Positions 37,301 through 44,916 of a DNA stretch of 64,000 nt are shown piece after piece. Source of the DNA: Acidobacteriota bacterium (GTDB taxonomy: Bacteria > Acidobacteriota > Blastocatellia > UBA7656). A program made the position numbers and the translations under genes. Location: positions 1-64,000 of the forward strand of contig JACQDB010000032.1 in NCBI GenBank assembly GCA_016201275.1, in the 5' to 3' direction. The notes under the pieces were generated by a model, which was not told the DNA's origin, did not search any database, and saw nothing but the letters and a program-made list of their open reading frames with translations. How positions within the stretch are numbered: the stretch's first letter is position 1; every line of letters begins with the position of its first letter.

Positions 37301-37768
37301 TTACCAGTGCCGCAAAGCTTTGGCACCAAGCGGCGTGTACTTAAAAGCCGAAGGGGAAAACCACACTGTCGCCAGATAAAAGCACAACAGCCAGTTCACG
37401 CCATAAAAAATATAGGCGTAGATCGCCCCTTCCTGAGCCTGTTCGGTGAACCAGATTCCCAGTATCACGGCAACCACAGGCACAAACAACATCACATACC
37501 ACAAAGGGCGCTTGTAGGAGGCCGACCATTGATCGGTGTGAAAACTCCATTGCCCCAAAATGTACCAGAGCAAGGCCGAGGCCCAGGATGTGACAATGCC
37601 TATCGTTCCCCAGCGCTTGAAACTGTCTAGCCAATCTTCAAGCGTCACGTTCGCCGGTGGCACGACCCGCTCGTACAGCCACAACTGCCCTTCCAGAAAG
37701 AGCAGGAATAAAAAATAGATGAGTAAGGCGATGACGATCATTCCGACGATATTCAACAGATGCCGCAT
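37301..37768 (-). CDS. Small polytopic membrane protein
   Basis: 156 residues from the ATG at 37768 (AAAGGAG upstream); the longer frame overlaps the VWA gene and is rejected. Four hydrophobic segments are seen: ~5-27, ~50-72, ~88-108 and ~115-137. The motif FTEQAQEGAIYAYIFYGVNW lies in the last helix pair. It has no family I recognise. It starts 16 bases after the VWA-like gene and is followed by 253 bases with no gene before the RHS start, so it is probably co-translated with the lipoprotein. Confidence 0.75.
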   Translation of the reverse strand: MRHLLNIVGMIVIALLIYFLFLLFLEGQLWLYERVVPPANVTLEDWLDSFKRWGTIGIVTSWASALLWYILGQWSFHTDQWSASYKRPLWYVMLFVPVVAVILGIWFTEQAQEGAIYAYIFYGVNWLLCFYLATVWFSPSAFKYTPLGAKALRHW

Positions 37769-37784
37769 AGCTGCTCCTTTCGCT

Positions 37785-39119
37785 TCAAGCGTTTTGCACG
37801 AAGAAATAAAAATCGGCGATCTTGGGTTTGTGCAGTTGTACCAGGGTCTCCCATAAATCATTCAAAAACGGTTTCAGGTTATAAGTCGTCGCGCCGTTGA
37901 AACTCTGGGGATGGCGTCGCCATTCTTCGACCAGATTGAGCGGCATATCCCAACGCGAAAACCCTTCCGGCAGCCGATACTCTTTCGGACGCAGCACGAC
38001 GCGAAAACAATGTATGCTTTTGGCTGGCAGTTGCATAGCGTTCAAGGTCAACTCCACATTCATCTTGCCTTCGGTGAAATTGATGCCGTTCACTTTCACG
38101 GCCTGCTTGGCCTCTTCGTTGCTCTCCAAATGCGGATTGGTAAATTTCCAGGCGCTAATCTCCGTATCTACGGCTGCCGGATTGAAGGTCATGGTGTAGC
38201 GCAGCGGCGTATAGGCAAGCGCGGCAATCAAGGAAGCGGTGCTGGAACTATCGCGCAGGCGGAACTGCTTGAACTGTTTGATGCGCTTCTCTTTGACCGT
38301 GGGCGAGACGATGCCGGAGGTCTCGACAATTTTGATCGGCGTTTCAATGCGTCCGCCTTCAAAAGTGGTGGCGGGATGTTCGAGAAAGGGCGAGAAGATG
38401 AGGAAATTATTGCTCGGAAAATTTTTCAAGCCGCTCTTTTCCAACTCGTCATAATAGCGTGTGACATCCAGATGCTTGCCCAGCATCAACACATAAAACG
38501 GTCTGTAGGTCTCCGGCTTGGTCATCTCGCTGACGTAAGAAAAACTGTAGTTGCGTATGCCCACATCATAGACATCGCCATTAAATTGGCTCTTGATACC
38601 GAGTATGCCGATGGCGAGATTTTTGGCCAGGTATTTGTCTTTCAGCTTGCGCGTCAGCAGGTTGATGTCAGCATCGTTTTGAAACAGGTCGGTGACAATG
38701 ACCGTCAGATGATCGCTTCTGGCGGCATCAATCACATTTTCGATGTAGGTCTTTTGAAAGAAGTTTTTGTCGGTATAAAAACCGGGTTGCGCGGCTTCCA
38801 GATAGCCGCGACTTTTAATCGGTGAAATCGTCGAACCGAAGCGATAAAAAGTCGCCTTGCCGCCTTCCCAGCCGCGACTGACGGCGCGCTCCAATAATTG
38901 GATGGTCTGCTCGTAATGACTGGCGATGCCTGGCACGACAAAGCCTTTCATGGAGAGCGTGGCATCCAGATAGATGTCCACGTCCAGCGCACCGGAGACG
39001 GCCTCAAGGCTGTCAGCATTCTCTTCGGGAGGCAATTCTTTGACCTTCGATTCGCACCCCGAAGCCAACAGCAGCAGCAGCGCCGTGAGAATAAAATAGC
39101 TATATCTAGGCTTGCACAT
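37785..39119 (-). CDS. VWA-like lipoprotein
   Basis: 444 residues. The signal peptide ends in LASGC with the lipid-bearing cysteine at residue 22. DIYLDATLSMKGF follows at ~48-60 and fits a von Willebrand A MIDAS start with Thr in place of the first Ser (DxTxS), and VIVTDLFQND near ~140 fits the later metal aspartate. The C-terminal half (~270-444) is a separate beta-rich region. VWA domains usually bind metal ions and protein partners; here it would sit on the outside of the inner membrane or on the outer membrane. First gene of the minus-strand locus; GGGAG precedes the ATG. The upstream region has no clear promoter, though TTGAAA occurs near 39208. Confidence 0.78.
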   Translation of the reverse strand: MCKPRYSYFILTALLLLLASGCESKVKELPPEENADSLEAVSGALDVDIYLDATLSMKGFVVPGIASHYEQTIQLLERAVSRGWEGGKATFYRFGSTISPIKSRGYLEAAQPGFYTDKNFFQKTYIENVIDAARSDHLTVIVTDLFQNDADINLLTRKLKDKYLAKNLAIGILGIKSQFNGDVYDVGIRNYSFSYVSEMTKPETYRPFYVLMLGKHLDVTRYYDELEKSGLKNFPSNNFLIFSPFLEHPATTFEGGRIETPIKIVETSGIVSPTVKEKRIKQFKQFRLRDSSSTASLIAALAYTPLRYTMTFNPAAVDTEISAWKFTNPHLESNEEAKQAVKVNGINFTEGKMNVELTLNAMQLPAKSIHCFRVVLRPKEYRLPEGFSRWDMPLNLVEEWRRHPQSFNGATTYNLKPFLNDLWETLVQLHKPKIADFYFFVQNA

Positions 39120-39502
39120 AAACTCCCACCATTTATGAAAATGAATCGCACGCCAGAATGTTGAGAAAGTTCAATCGTTAAGATTTACGTTACTGTATCA
39201 TTTTTCAAACCTAAGCGCAGGACGAGAGGGCGCTTCCAAGTAAATCAAACATAGGATGAAAATTGCCATAGCAGTGAACCTGTCTATGATGGCAGGCGGG
39301 ATTATACATAAAAGCCTGTGAATCGCAAAACCATTTTTGCCAGAGCCGAACCCCCGTGATTTCCCCTGAAAAGTCGTAGGCCTTCAACCATCAGGCAATC
39401 AAATCATGGGAAACGCGCCAGGCCGAATTTTTCGACAGCGCGCCAGTTTCAAGCAAACTTGGTGCGCCGTGCAAATCATCAGCAAGCGCTGGTGAAAGGT
39501 AA

Positions 39503-39606
39503 CTAAAGGGTGTCGCAGAAATGGAGGTTTTGTCCATATATTGGGTATGATGGTTGAACCATCTACAACATATGGGCGGTTGCTGGAATTTTGCGACACG
39601 AGCTAA
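39503..39606. mobile_element. MITE-like palindromic element, copy B
   Basis: About 104 bp, closely matching copy A. Ends read CTAAAGGGTGTCGC (39503-39516) and GCGACACGAGCTAA (39593-39606); the centre is a GATGGT..ACCATC hairpin between ATATATTGG and TCTACAACATAT. It has the same orientation as copy A and lies outside the other end of the machine locus. It abuts the modular repeat element that begins near 39602. Confidence 0.75.
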
Positions 39607-40063
39607 CGACCCAGCCGGTTTGAACATTGCTGGTCGCTTCGTTGTTGCGCCGTCGGCGCACCGTAGAGCCAAGCCAGCGGTCACAGACCGCTGCTCAACG
39701 GGAATCATGGGATTATATTTTTTCCCCTCCCTTAGTTTTGCGCCAGAGGCGCACAGAAGAGTAGCCCGTGGGAGCGCCACGGGAATTCGTTTTTGCGCCA
39801 GAGGCGCACAGGAGAGTAGCCAGTGGTGAAGCCACGGGAATTCGTTTTTGCGCCAGAGGCGCACAGGAGAGTAGCCCGTGGTGAAGCCACGGGAAGGCGC
39901 AGGCAGCTTGATGGTCGCGCTCTGAAGGAGCGCTGGAGGCTTGCGGTATCGCCTCTCCTGCACCCTTTCAGGGCGCGCCGCGTTTGCCCAGCATGATTCC
40001 AGTGCCTACAGCACTGGCTAATTTCCTACACCCCTTGCGGGGCAAAGAAAGTTGGGTAGTTAC
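39602..40063. mobile_element. Modular palindromic repeat element, copy 3 (expanded)
   Basis: About 460 bp with the same modules as copy 2, but expanded: three 55-bp tandem units at about 39735-39898, each a GCGCCAGAGGCGC stem-loop followed by CCGTGGTGAAGCCACGG. The left end CTAACGACCCAGCCG and right end GTTGGGTAGTTAC are imperfect inverted repeats related to those of copy 2. A CAGCGGTCACAGACCGCTG hairpin lies near 39680. There is no gene in 39120-40109. Confidence 0.65.
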
Positions 40064-40109
40064 AATTTTTTTGTGTACGACGCCGGGCACCGCACCGCAG
40101 ACGGTGAGA

Positions 40110-41003
40110 CTATAGCGCAATCGGCACCCACAACAAGGCGTGGCGCATGACCTGTATGTTGTCGGGTTGCAGACCAATTTCATAGATGTCGTATTCGTTG
40201 GCCAGAGTCAGATATTCATCATACAGACGGCGCAAAGCGTTGCTGGCTTCCTGTTCGATGCGCCCCAAATCTTCGCGCAGTTCGCTGTCCAACCAACTGA
40301 TGCTGTCGCTCTGGCGTCGCGGTTTGGCAGCGCCAAAGACCGAGCCTGCCAGCGTCGAAAACATTTCCGCCAGTCGGTGTTCACTTTCGGAAAAGCGCAG
40401 GTTGCGGGTAAACAACGCTTCGCTCAATTCATCGCTGTCCATCTCTCGGTCGCTGTGCGCTTCGCGAATTTGTTCGAGGTGCAACTGGAACTTGCCGCGC
40501 AGGTGGCGCAGTTCCGGCTCGACGCGCCCCAACGCTGCTTCGGCGACCAGGGGCAGAAAATCCTGCAAGTCATCTTCGGGTGCAGAGAACAGACCGAACA
40601 CCGGATTGAAATAAATCCGCAGCCGTTCTTTGCGAATCAGATTGTTGAGCAGTTGCGCCCGATACTGCTCGAAATCGCTTGCCGCAGTGGTGTAGTTGCC
40701 CTGTAGATAGGCGATGTCGGGGTCTTCCTGCAATTGCAGTTTCAACTCCGTATCAATCGGCGTAGCGAAATTGTCCCAGTCAATGGCGAGGTCGGATTCG
40801 GGCAACCAGGCCGTGTAGTTGCGCTCTTCGGAATGATTCAAACCGGCGCGCAGGCTGCGATAATTGAGCGTGCATTCGATTAAGACTGCCGGTTTGTAAG
40901 ATAGCGCCGCCGCTTCAGGGCGTTCGGCAGCCAACCAGTATTCACTGATGTCTTGGAGGCTCAGGGGTTTCATAAAACGCGCTTTCGCTGATGCCACTGG
41001 CAT
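40110..41003 (-). CDS. Protein of unknown function
   Basis: 297 residues from the first in-frame ATG; an ATG at 40973 would drop ten residues and neither has a good ribosome-binding site. The protein is acidic and helical, with no signal peptide or membrane segment. Recognisable stretches are the NYRSLRAGLNHSEERNYTAW segment and the ADLAIDW-like ESDLAIDWDNFATP near the N-terminus, a long helical middle (EPELRHLRGKFQLHLEQIRE) and IGLQPDNIQVMRHALLWVPI at the C-terminus. The last segment resembles the end of ATPase or helicase-associated accessory proteins, but I would not name it. It is separated from the machine locus by the repeat region. Confidence 0.65.
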   Translation of the reverse strand: MPVASAKARFMKPLSLQDISEYWLAAERPEAAALSYKPAVLIECTLNYRSLRAGLNHSEERNYTAWLPESDLAIDWDNFATPIDTELKLQLQEDPDIAYLQGNYTTAASDFEQYRAQLLNNLIRKERLRIYFNPVFGLFSAPEDDLQDFLPLVAEAALGRVEPELRHLRGKFQLHLEQIREAHSDREMDSDELSEALFTRNLRFSESEHRLAEMFSTLAGSVFGAAKPRRQSDSISWLDSELREDLGRIEQEASNALRRLYDEYLTLANEYDIYEIGLQPDNIQVMRHALLWVPIAL

Positions 41004-41070
41004 ACTGCTCTGTTACCTGCACCGCGCAGGATTTTGGGACGCGCCCGTTTGTCGAGCGCCAGACGAAAGA

Positions 41071-41820
41071 TTAATTGATGCCCGCTTCTACGATTTGCGA
41101 AGAATCCGGGCGATAGTACAGGATGCGTCCACAGCTTTCGCAAGTGATTAATTGATCGCCTTTGCGAACGTCGCTGAAGAGTTTGGGGCGCACTTTGACG
41201 CGACAGGCCGAGCAGATGCCATCGCGCACCGCCGACAATGCCTGTCCGCGCCGCGTTCGCGCCATGCGTTCATAGGTCGAAAGCATCTCGGTGGAAATGC
41301 TGACCACCAATTCCTGACGACGGCTTCGCATGGTGGTCAGCAAGGTGTTAGTAGCGGCAATTTCCTGGTCCAGGGTGTGCAGCAGTTGATCTACTTCGCC
41401 GCGTTTACGTTCGATGTCCGGCTCGTTTACCTTGATGTCGGTCTCTAACTTTTCAAGCTCTTCCATGCGCTTGAGGATTTCCGATTCATACGTGCCAATC
41501 TGTTTTTTGGTGGCATCAATTTCGCGCAACGCCGTGGTGTACTCTTTTTCATTGCGTACACGCATCAAGTCCTGCTTGTATTTATCGTGGTGTTCTTGGG
41601 CGGTGGCGAGGTCGGATTCGATTTGACTGCGGTCTGCCAAGGTCTGTTCGTGTTTACTCTTCAGTGCCAGGAACTCAGCCGCGTGAGCAGCAAACTCTTT
41701 CTCCATCTGGTCACGTTCAGCAGGTATCTTTGACAGCCTGTCCGTGAGCTTTTGAATGTCAAGGTCAAGTTCCTGGAGTTCGATGAGCTGGCTCAATTCT
41801 GCGCTCAAGGCATCCTCCAT
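41071..41820 (-). CDS. Coiled-coil protein with C4-type zinc ribbon
   Basis: 249 residues from the ATG at 41820; the longer frame to 41910 is not supported. About 190 residues form an antiparallel coiled coil (LIELQELDLDIQKLTDRL, then EKLETDIKVNEPDIERKRGEVD). The C-terminus is a zinc ribbon with CSACRVKVRP and CESCGRILYY. This is the layout of the widespread YbgI-neighbour/CT583-type C4 zinc-ribbon family, whose role is still poorly defined. It lies 67 bases upstream of the unknown protein gene on the same strand. Confidence 0.88.
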   Translation of the reverse strand: MEDALSAELSQLIELQELDLDIQKLTDRLSKIPAERDQMEKEFAAHAAEFLALKSKHEQTLADRSQIESDLATAQEHHDKYKQDLMRVRNEKEYTTALREIDATKKQIGTYESEILKRMEELEKLETDIKVNEPDIERKRGEVDQLLHTLDQEIAATNTLLTTMRSRRQELVVSISTEMLSTYERMARTRRGQALSAVRDGICSACRVKVRPKLFSDVRKGDQLITCESCGRILYYRPDSSQIVEAGIN

Positions 41821-42020
41821 TCTTTGTTCACGGCCAAGCATACTATACTGAAACGTGATTCTCAAGTTGAGGAAGAAATTCCGCCACGATATTGCTCGGC
41901 TGATTGCCATGTCGCAGGCGTTGCCGCTAGAATTTCAATTCGTTTCGGCAAGCGTTAGCGGAATCAAAACCACCCGAAGCGGATTCTACGCAACGACAGA
42001 AAAATTTTGGAGGATACTTG

Positions 42021-42527
42021 ATGAAAGCGTTTTTATTGACTGTGGCGCTGGCGCTGTTGGCGCTGCCCGCTTTTTCGCTGCCGCCGACTTCCACAGAGGA
42101 AACCTTAAAACCATTGCCGAAATTGACGCTCACGGATTTGAACGGCAAGTCGGTCAAGCCCGAAAGCCTCAATGGCAAAGTCTATGTCCTGGATTTCTGG
42201 GCGACCTGGTGCGGCCCCTGCATTATGGAGATTCCCTCGTTCAACCGCCTGCAAGCGAAATACGCCGACAGAGGCTTGAAAGTCATAGGCGTAACTCTGG
42301 CTTCTGGCGAAGCCAAAGAGGTGCAGCCTTTCCTGACGCGCTACAAAATGAAATACAACGTGGTGATGGGCGATGACGAACAGGCTGGCGAGTTGAATAT
42401 CATGGGATTCCCTACGACTTATGTGGTGACCAAAGACTGGAAGATTTATAAACGCTATATGGGCGCGGGAGCGAAAAAGGCCGAACAGATTGAGGCCGAT
42501 ATTCAACAACTGCTGGCCAATCCGTAA
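42021..42527 (+). CDS. TlpA-like thioredoxin-fold protein, exported
   Basis: 168 residues. A signal peptide (MKAFLLTVALALLALPAFS) leads to a thioredoxin-like domain with the active site FWATWCGPCIMEIPSF and the cis-proline loop IMGFPTTYVV. TlpA/ResA-type proteins reduce disulfides outside the cytoplasm, for example in cytochrome c maturation. GGAGG lies 8 bases before the ATG; the in-frame TTG at 42018 is rejected. It is transcribed divergently from the zinc-ribbon gene. No cytochrome genes are nearby, so its partner is unknown. Confidence 0.9.
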   Translation: MKAFLLTVALALLALPAFSLPPTSTEETLKPLPKLTLTDLNGKSVKPESLNGKVYVLDFWATWCGPCIMEIPSFNRLQAKYADRGLKVIGVTLASGEAKEVQPFLTRYKMKYNVVMGDDEQAGELNIMGFPTTYVVTKDWKIYKRYMGAGAKKAEQIEADIQQLLANP

Positions 42528-42657
42528 GCCTCTGGCGATCAGCCGGGAACCCTTGAAGGAGGAATCATTGGAGCAATGATGCAAGGGTTCTCAACGGCTA
42601 TTGCTGGGAACGCGGATTGGTTACGCCGCCATTGGCTGGCTGCCGACAGCTTACCTT

Positions 42658-42927
42658 TTATCTGCTGCTGCCAACGGCTTTGCGCCCTCGGTTACGTCTG
42701 AGGCGCGCTCCTGCCATGTGACCATTTTGAAAATAATTGCCCACCTGTTTGCTCAAGGTGTTGCGATGCACCCCCAAGGCTTCAGCGGCTTTCGACAGAT
42801 TGCCGTTGGTGCATTTCAAAACCGCCAGGAAAAAATGTTTTTGAAACTCCTCCATCGCATCCTTGTAGGCAATGCCCCCCGCGACCATTTCATTCACGAC
42901 ATCTTCCAACTTGCCTTTTATCGTCAT
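42658..42927 (-). CDS. Fis-type helix-turn-helix protein
   Basis: 89 residues. The Fis/NtrC C-terminal helix-turn-helix is LSKAAEALGVHRNTLSKQV at residues ~44-62. The preceding DAMEEFQKHFFLAVLKCTNG is the usual Fis linker. The protein has only a short N-terminal part and a basic tail (RLRRNRGRK). It is probably a small DNA-binding regulator or nucleoid-associated protein. It lies 39 bases downstream of cvpA. Confidence 0.85.
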   Translation of the reverse strand: MTIKGKLEDVVNEMVAGGIAYKDAMEEFQKHFFLAVLKCTNGNLSKAAEALGVHRNTLSKQVGNYFQNGHMAGARLRRNRGRKAVGSSR

Positions 42928-42966
42928 AGTCTCCCCTTAAAAGCTCGATTTTGCTTCTGTTTATTG

Positions 42967-43491
42967 TTAATGCTTTTGTTCCCACAACTCTTTCACGCTC
43001 TTGTATCCGGCAAAAAACTTGTCGCGCAATTCCTGTGAGGTCAAGTAGGAGACGATGCGCGTGCCTTCCAACAGCAACGGCGCGAAGCTGGCTTTTTCGA
43101 CCGCTTGCAAACGCACCGGAAAAGCGGTCAAGGCCAGATATAACACCGAACAAAACAGCCAGGCGCGCAAGAAACCGAAGGCCGCTCCCAAAGCGTGATC
43201 CACCCAATCCAATTTGGCGCGCTTCAACACGCCGCGCAACTTTCTCGATAACAAACTTCCAGCAATGATGATGAGTAAAAAGATGAAGATGAAGCCCAAC
43301 AAATTAGCGGTACGTTCGCTCGTCACAAACCCTTTAACCAGCCCCGCCGCATAGGGGTAACCATAGGCCGCGACGATCAACCCGATAATCATCGAAGCCA
43401 ACGACAGCAAACTTTTGAGAATGCCTTTCAAGGCTCCGAATGCCGTCGAAATAAGCACTACTATGAGGACAACATAATCCAGAATATTCAT
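42967..43491 (-). CDS. CvpA family membrane protein
   Basis: 174 residues from the ATG at 43491; the 24-codon upstream extension is not supported. Four hydrophobic segments fit CvpA: NILDYVVLIVVLISTAFGALKG, LASMIIGLIVAAYG, ANLLGFIFIFLLIIIAGSLL and LGAAFGFLRAWLFCSVLYLAL. CvpA is required for colicin V production in E. coli and its broader role may concern envelope integrity; here it may share a transcript with the Fis-type gene. Confidence 0.9.
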   Translation of the reverse strand: MNILDYVVLIVVLISTAFGALKGILKSLLSLASMIIGLIVAAYGYPYAAGLVKGFVTSERTANLLGFIFIFLLIIIAGSLLSRKLRGVLKRAKLDWVDHALGAAFGFLRAWLFCSVLYLALTAFPVRLQAVEKASFAPLLLEGTRIVSYLTSQELRDKFFAGYKSVKELWEQKH

Positions 43492-43671
43492 GCGCTTGCC
43501 ATCACAGAGGGGCCTTGCAATGATGCGCCGATTGCCACACCGGATTGAGGCTTGGCTCATCAATCGGCAATTTTCAGTTTTCCCATTACCCTTGAAACGA
43601 GCTGCTGTCAGGCCACATCAACGGCGCAGATCGGCGCGGCGGATGTGGCGCGTGCGCTATCAGTTGGCGCG

Positions 43672-44571
43672 TCACGCCGCGCCAACTGATAGCGTTTTGC
43701 CGGTCAACAATCTGTAAGCCTCAAGATATTTTTCGCTGGTTCGCCGTATGACTTCGGCGGGCAAGGCTGGCCCCGGCGCTTGTTTGTTCCAGTCTAAAGT
43801 TTCCAGATAATCGCGCAGGAACTGTTTATCAAACGACGGTTGCGCCTGGCCTGGCGCGTAGCGGTCGAGCGGCCAGAAGCGCGATGAATCCGGCGTCAAG
43901 GCTTCGTCAACCAAAATCACTTCGCCATCTTTGACGCCAAACTCGAATTTCGTATCGGCAATGATGATGCCGCGTTCAAGGGCGTACTGCGCCGCGCTCG
44001 CATAAATCGTCAAGGTCAACTCTTTTAATTTGGCGGTCGCCGCTTCGCCTATGTGATTGACCATCTCGCGTTCGCTGATGTTGATGTCGTGACCGCTTTC
44101 GGCTTTCGTAGCGGGCGTGAAAATCACTTCCGGCAACGGGTCGGACTCTTGCAACCCGTTGGGCAGTTTGACGCCGCACACCGCGCCGGTCTCGCGGTAT
44201 TCTTTCCAGCCGGAACCCGACAGATAACCACGCGCCACGCATTCAATGGGAAACACCTGGGCGTGGCAGACCAGCATCGAACGCCCCGCCAATTGGTCGC
44301 GGTAAGGTTGCAGCGGCGCTGGGTACTGCGCCACCTCTGTGGTGAGCAGATGATTGGCAATGGTCTCTTTTAAGAAGTCGAACCAGAATAGCGACAGCGC
44401 CGTCAGCACCGCGCCTTTATAGGGAATGGTGTTGGGCATAACCACATCGAAAGCCGATATGCGATCCGTAGCGACGATTAATAATTGGTCATCAATCGCG
44501 TAAACGTCGCGCACTTTGCCGCGCCGAAATAATTCCACGCCTTCCAGATGTGTTTGCGAGACTGTGTTAAT
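43672..44571 (-). CDS. purC: SAICAR synthase (phosphoribosylaminoimidazole-succinocarboxamide synthase)
   Basis: 300 residues if started at 44571. Joins CAIR and aspartate using ATP in purine synthesis. Motifs present: LFRRGKVRDVYAI (N-terminal phosphate loop), ATDRISAFDVVMP, FPIECVARGYLSGSGWKEY, TKAESGHDINIS and DTKFEFG...LVDEALTPDSSRFW. Homologues normally begin about 12 residues before RGKVRDVY, and here that position is ATT (coding Ile-Asn-Thr-Val), with AGAGG about 8 bases upstream and no ATG, GTG or TTG in place. In-frame upstream starts lie before the predicted transcription start. The simplest reading is a rare ATT start or a sequencing error; a GTG eleven codons downstream is the alternative. 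Confidence 0.93.
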   Translation of the reverse strand: MNTVSQTHLEGVELFRRGKVRDVYAIDDQLLIVATDRISAFDVVMPNTIPYKGAVLTALSLFWFDFLKETIANHLLTTEVAQYPAPLQPYRDQLAGRSMLVCHAQVFPIECVARGYLSGSGWKEYRETGAVCGVKLPNGLQESDPLPEVIFTPATKAESGHDINISEREMVNHIGEAATAKLKELTLTIYASAAQYALERGIIIADTKFEFGVKDGEVILVDEALTPDSSRFWPLDRYAPGQAQPSFDKQFLRDYLETLDWNKQAPGPALPAEVIRRTSEKYLEAYRLLTGKTLSVGAA

Positions 44572-44652
44572 CGCCGTACCTCTTCGCTGAAATTGCCAAT
44601 CGCAGGGAATCGTTTTTGACTGACTTCTATAGTCACTCGATAAGCAGACCGC

Positions 44653-44681
44653 ATTATTTACTCGCCTCAATTCATTGTCAA
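44653..44681 (-). promoter_or_regulatory. Sigma-70-type promoter of purC
   Basis: On the minus strand TTGACA (44676-44681) is followed after 17 bases by AATAAT (44653-44658). The start of transcription would be near 44646, about 75 bases before the proposed purC start. Confidence 0.7.
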
Positions 44682-44916
44682 GTCCAATGGCAAAAGTCCG
44701 TAGCCTGTGGTTCCTAGTTCGCCGTTTTGCTTTTCCGGTTTCGCCGCCTGGAAAAAAAATCAGCAAAGAAAATCCGGCTACAGCGTGATGGCTGCAAGCT
44801 GCGGACTATGGATTACGGACGGGTCAGAAATCTCTGGCATTGCAAAACCCCCTGTATTATTGTGGTTTTTATGCCCCGTCGGTGATGCAACGAATATTTT
44901 TTTGAACCTGAATTTT

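Noticed and set aside
18261-39606. Composite transposon bounded by the two palindromic elements
   Set aside because: The elements are far too short to carry a transposase, lie in the same orientation and are probably numerous; no transposase gene is present between them.
39735-39898. Three 55-bp tandem units as a CRISPR array
   Set aside because: The units are contiguous and identical along their length, with no unique spacers and no cas genes in the window.
44707-44916. 70-residue N-terminal extension of the DUF4166-like protein
   Set aside because: It covers the divergent purC promoter and does not resemble protein; the start is placed at 44917.
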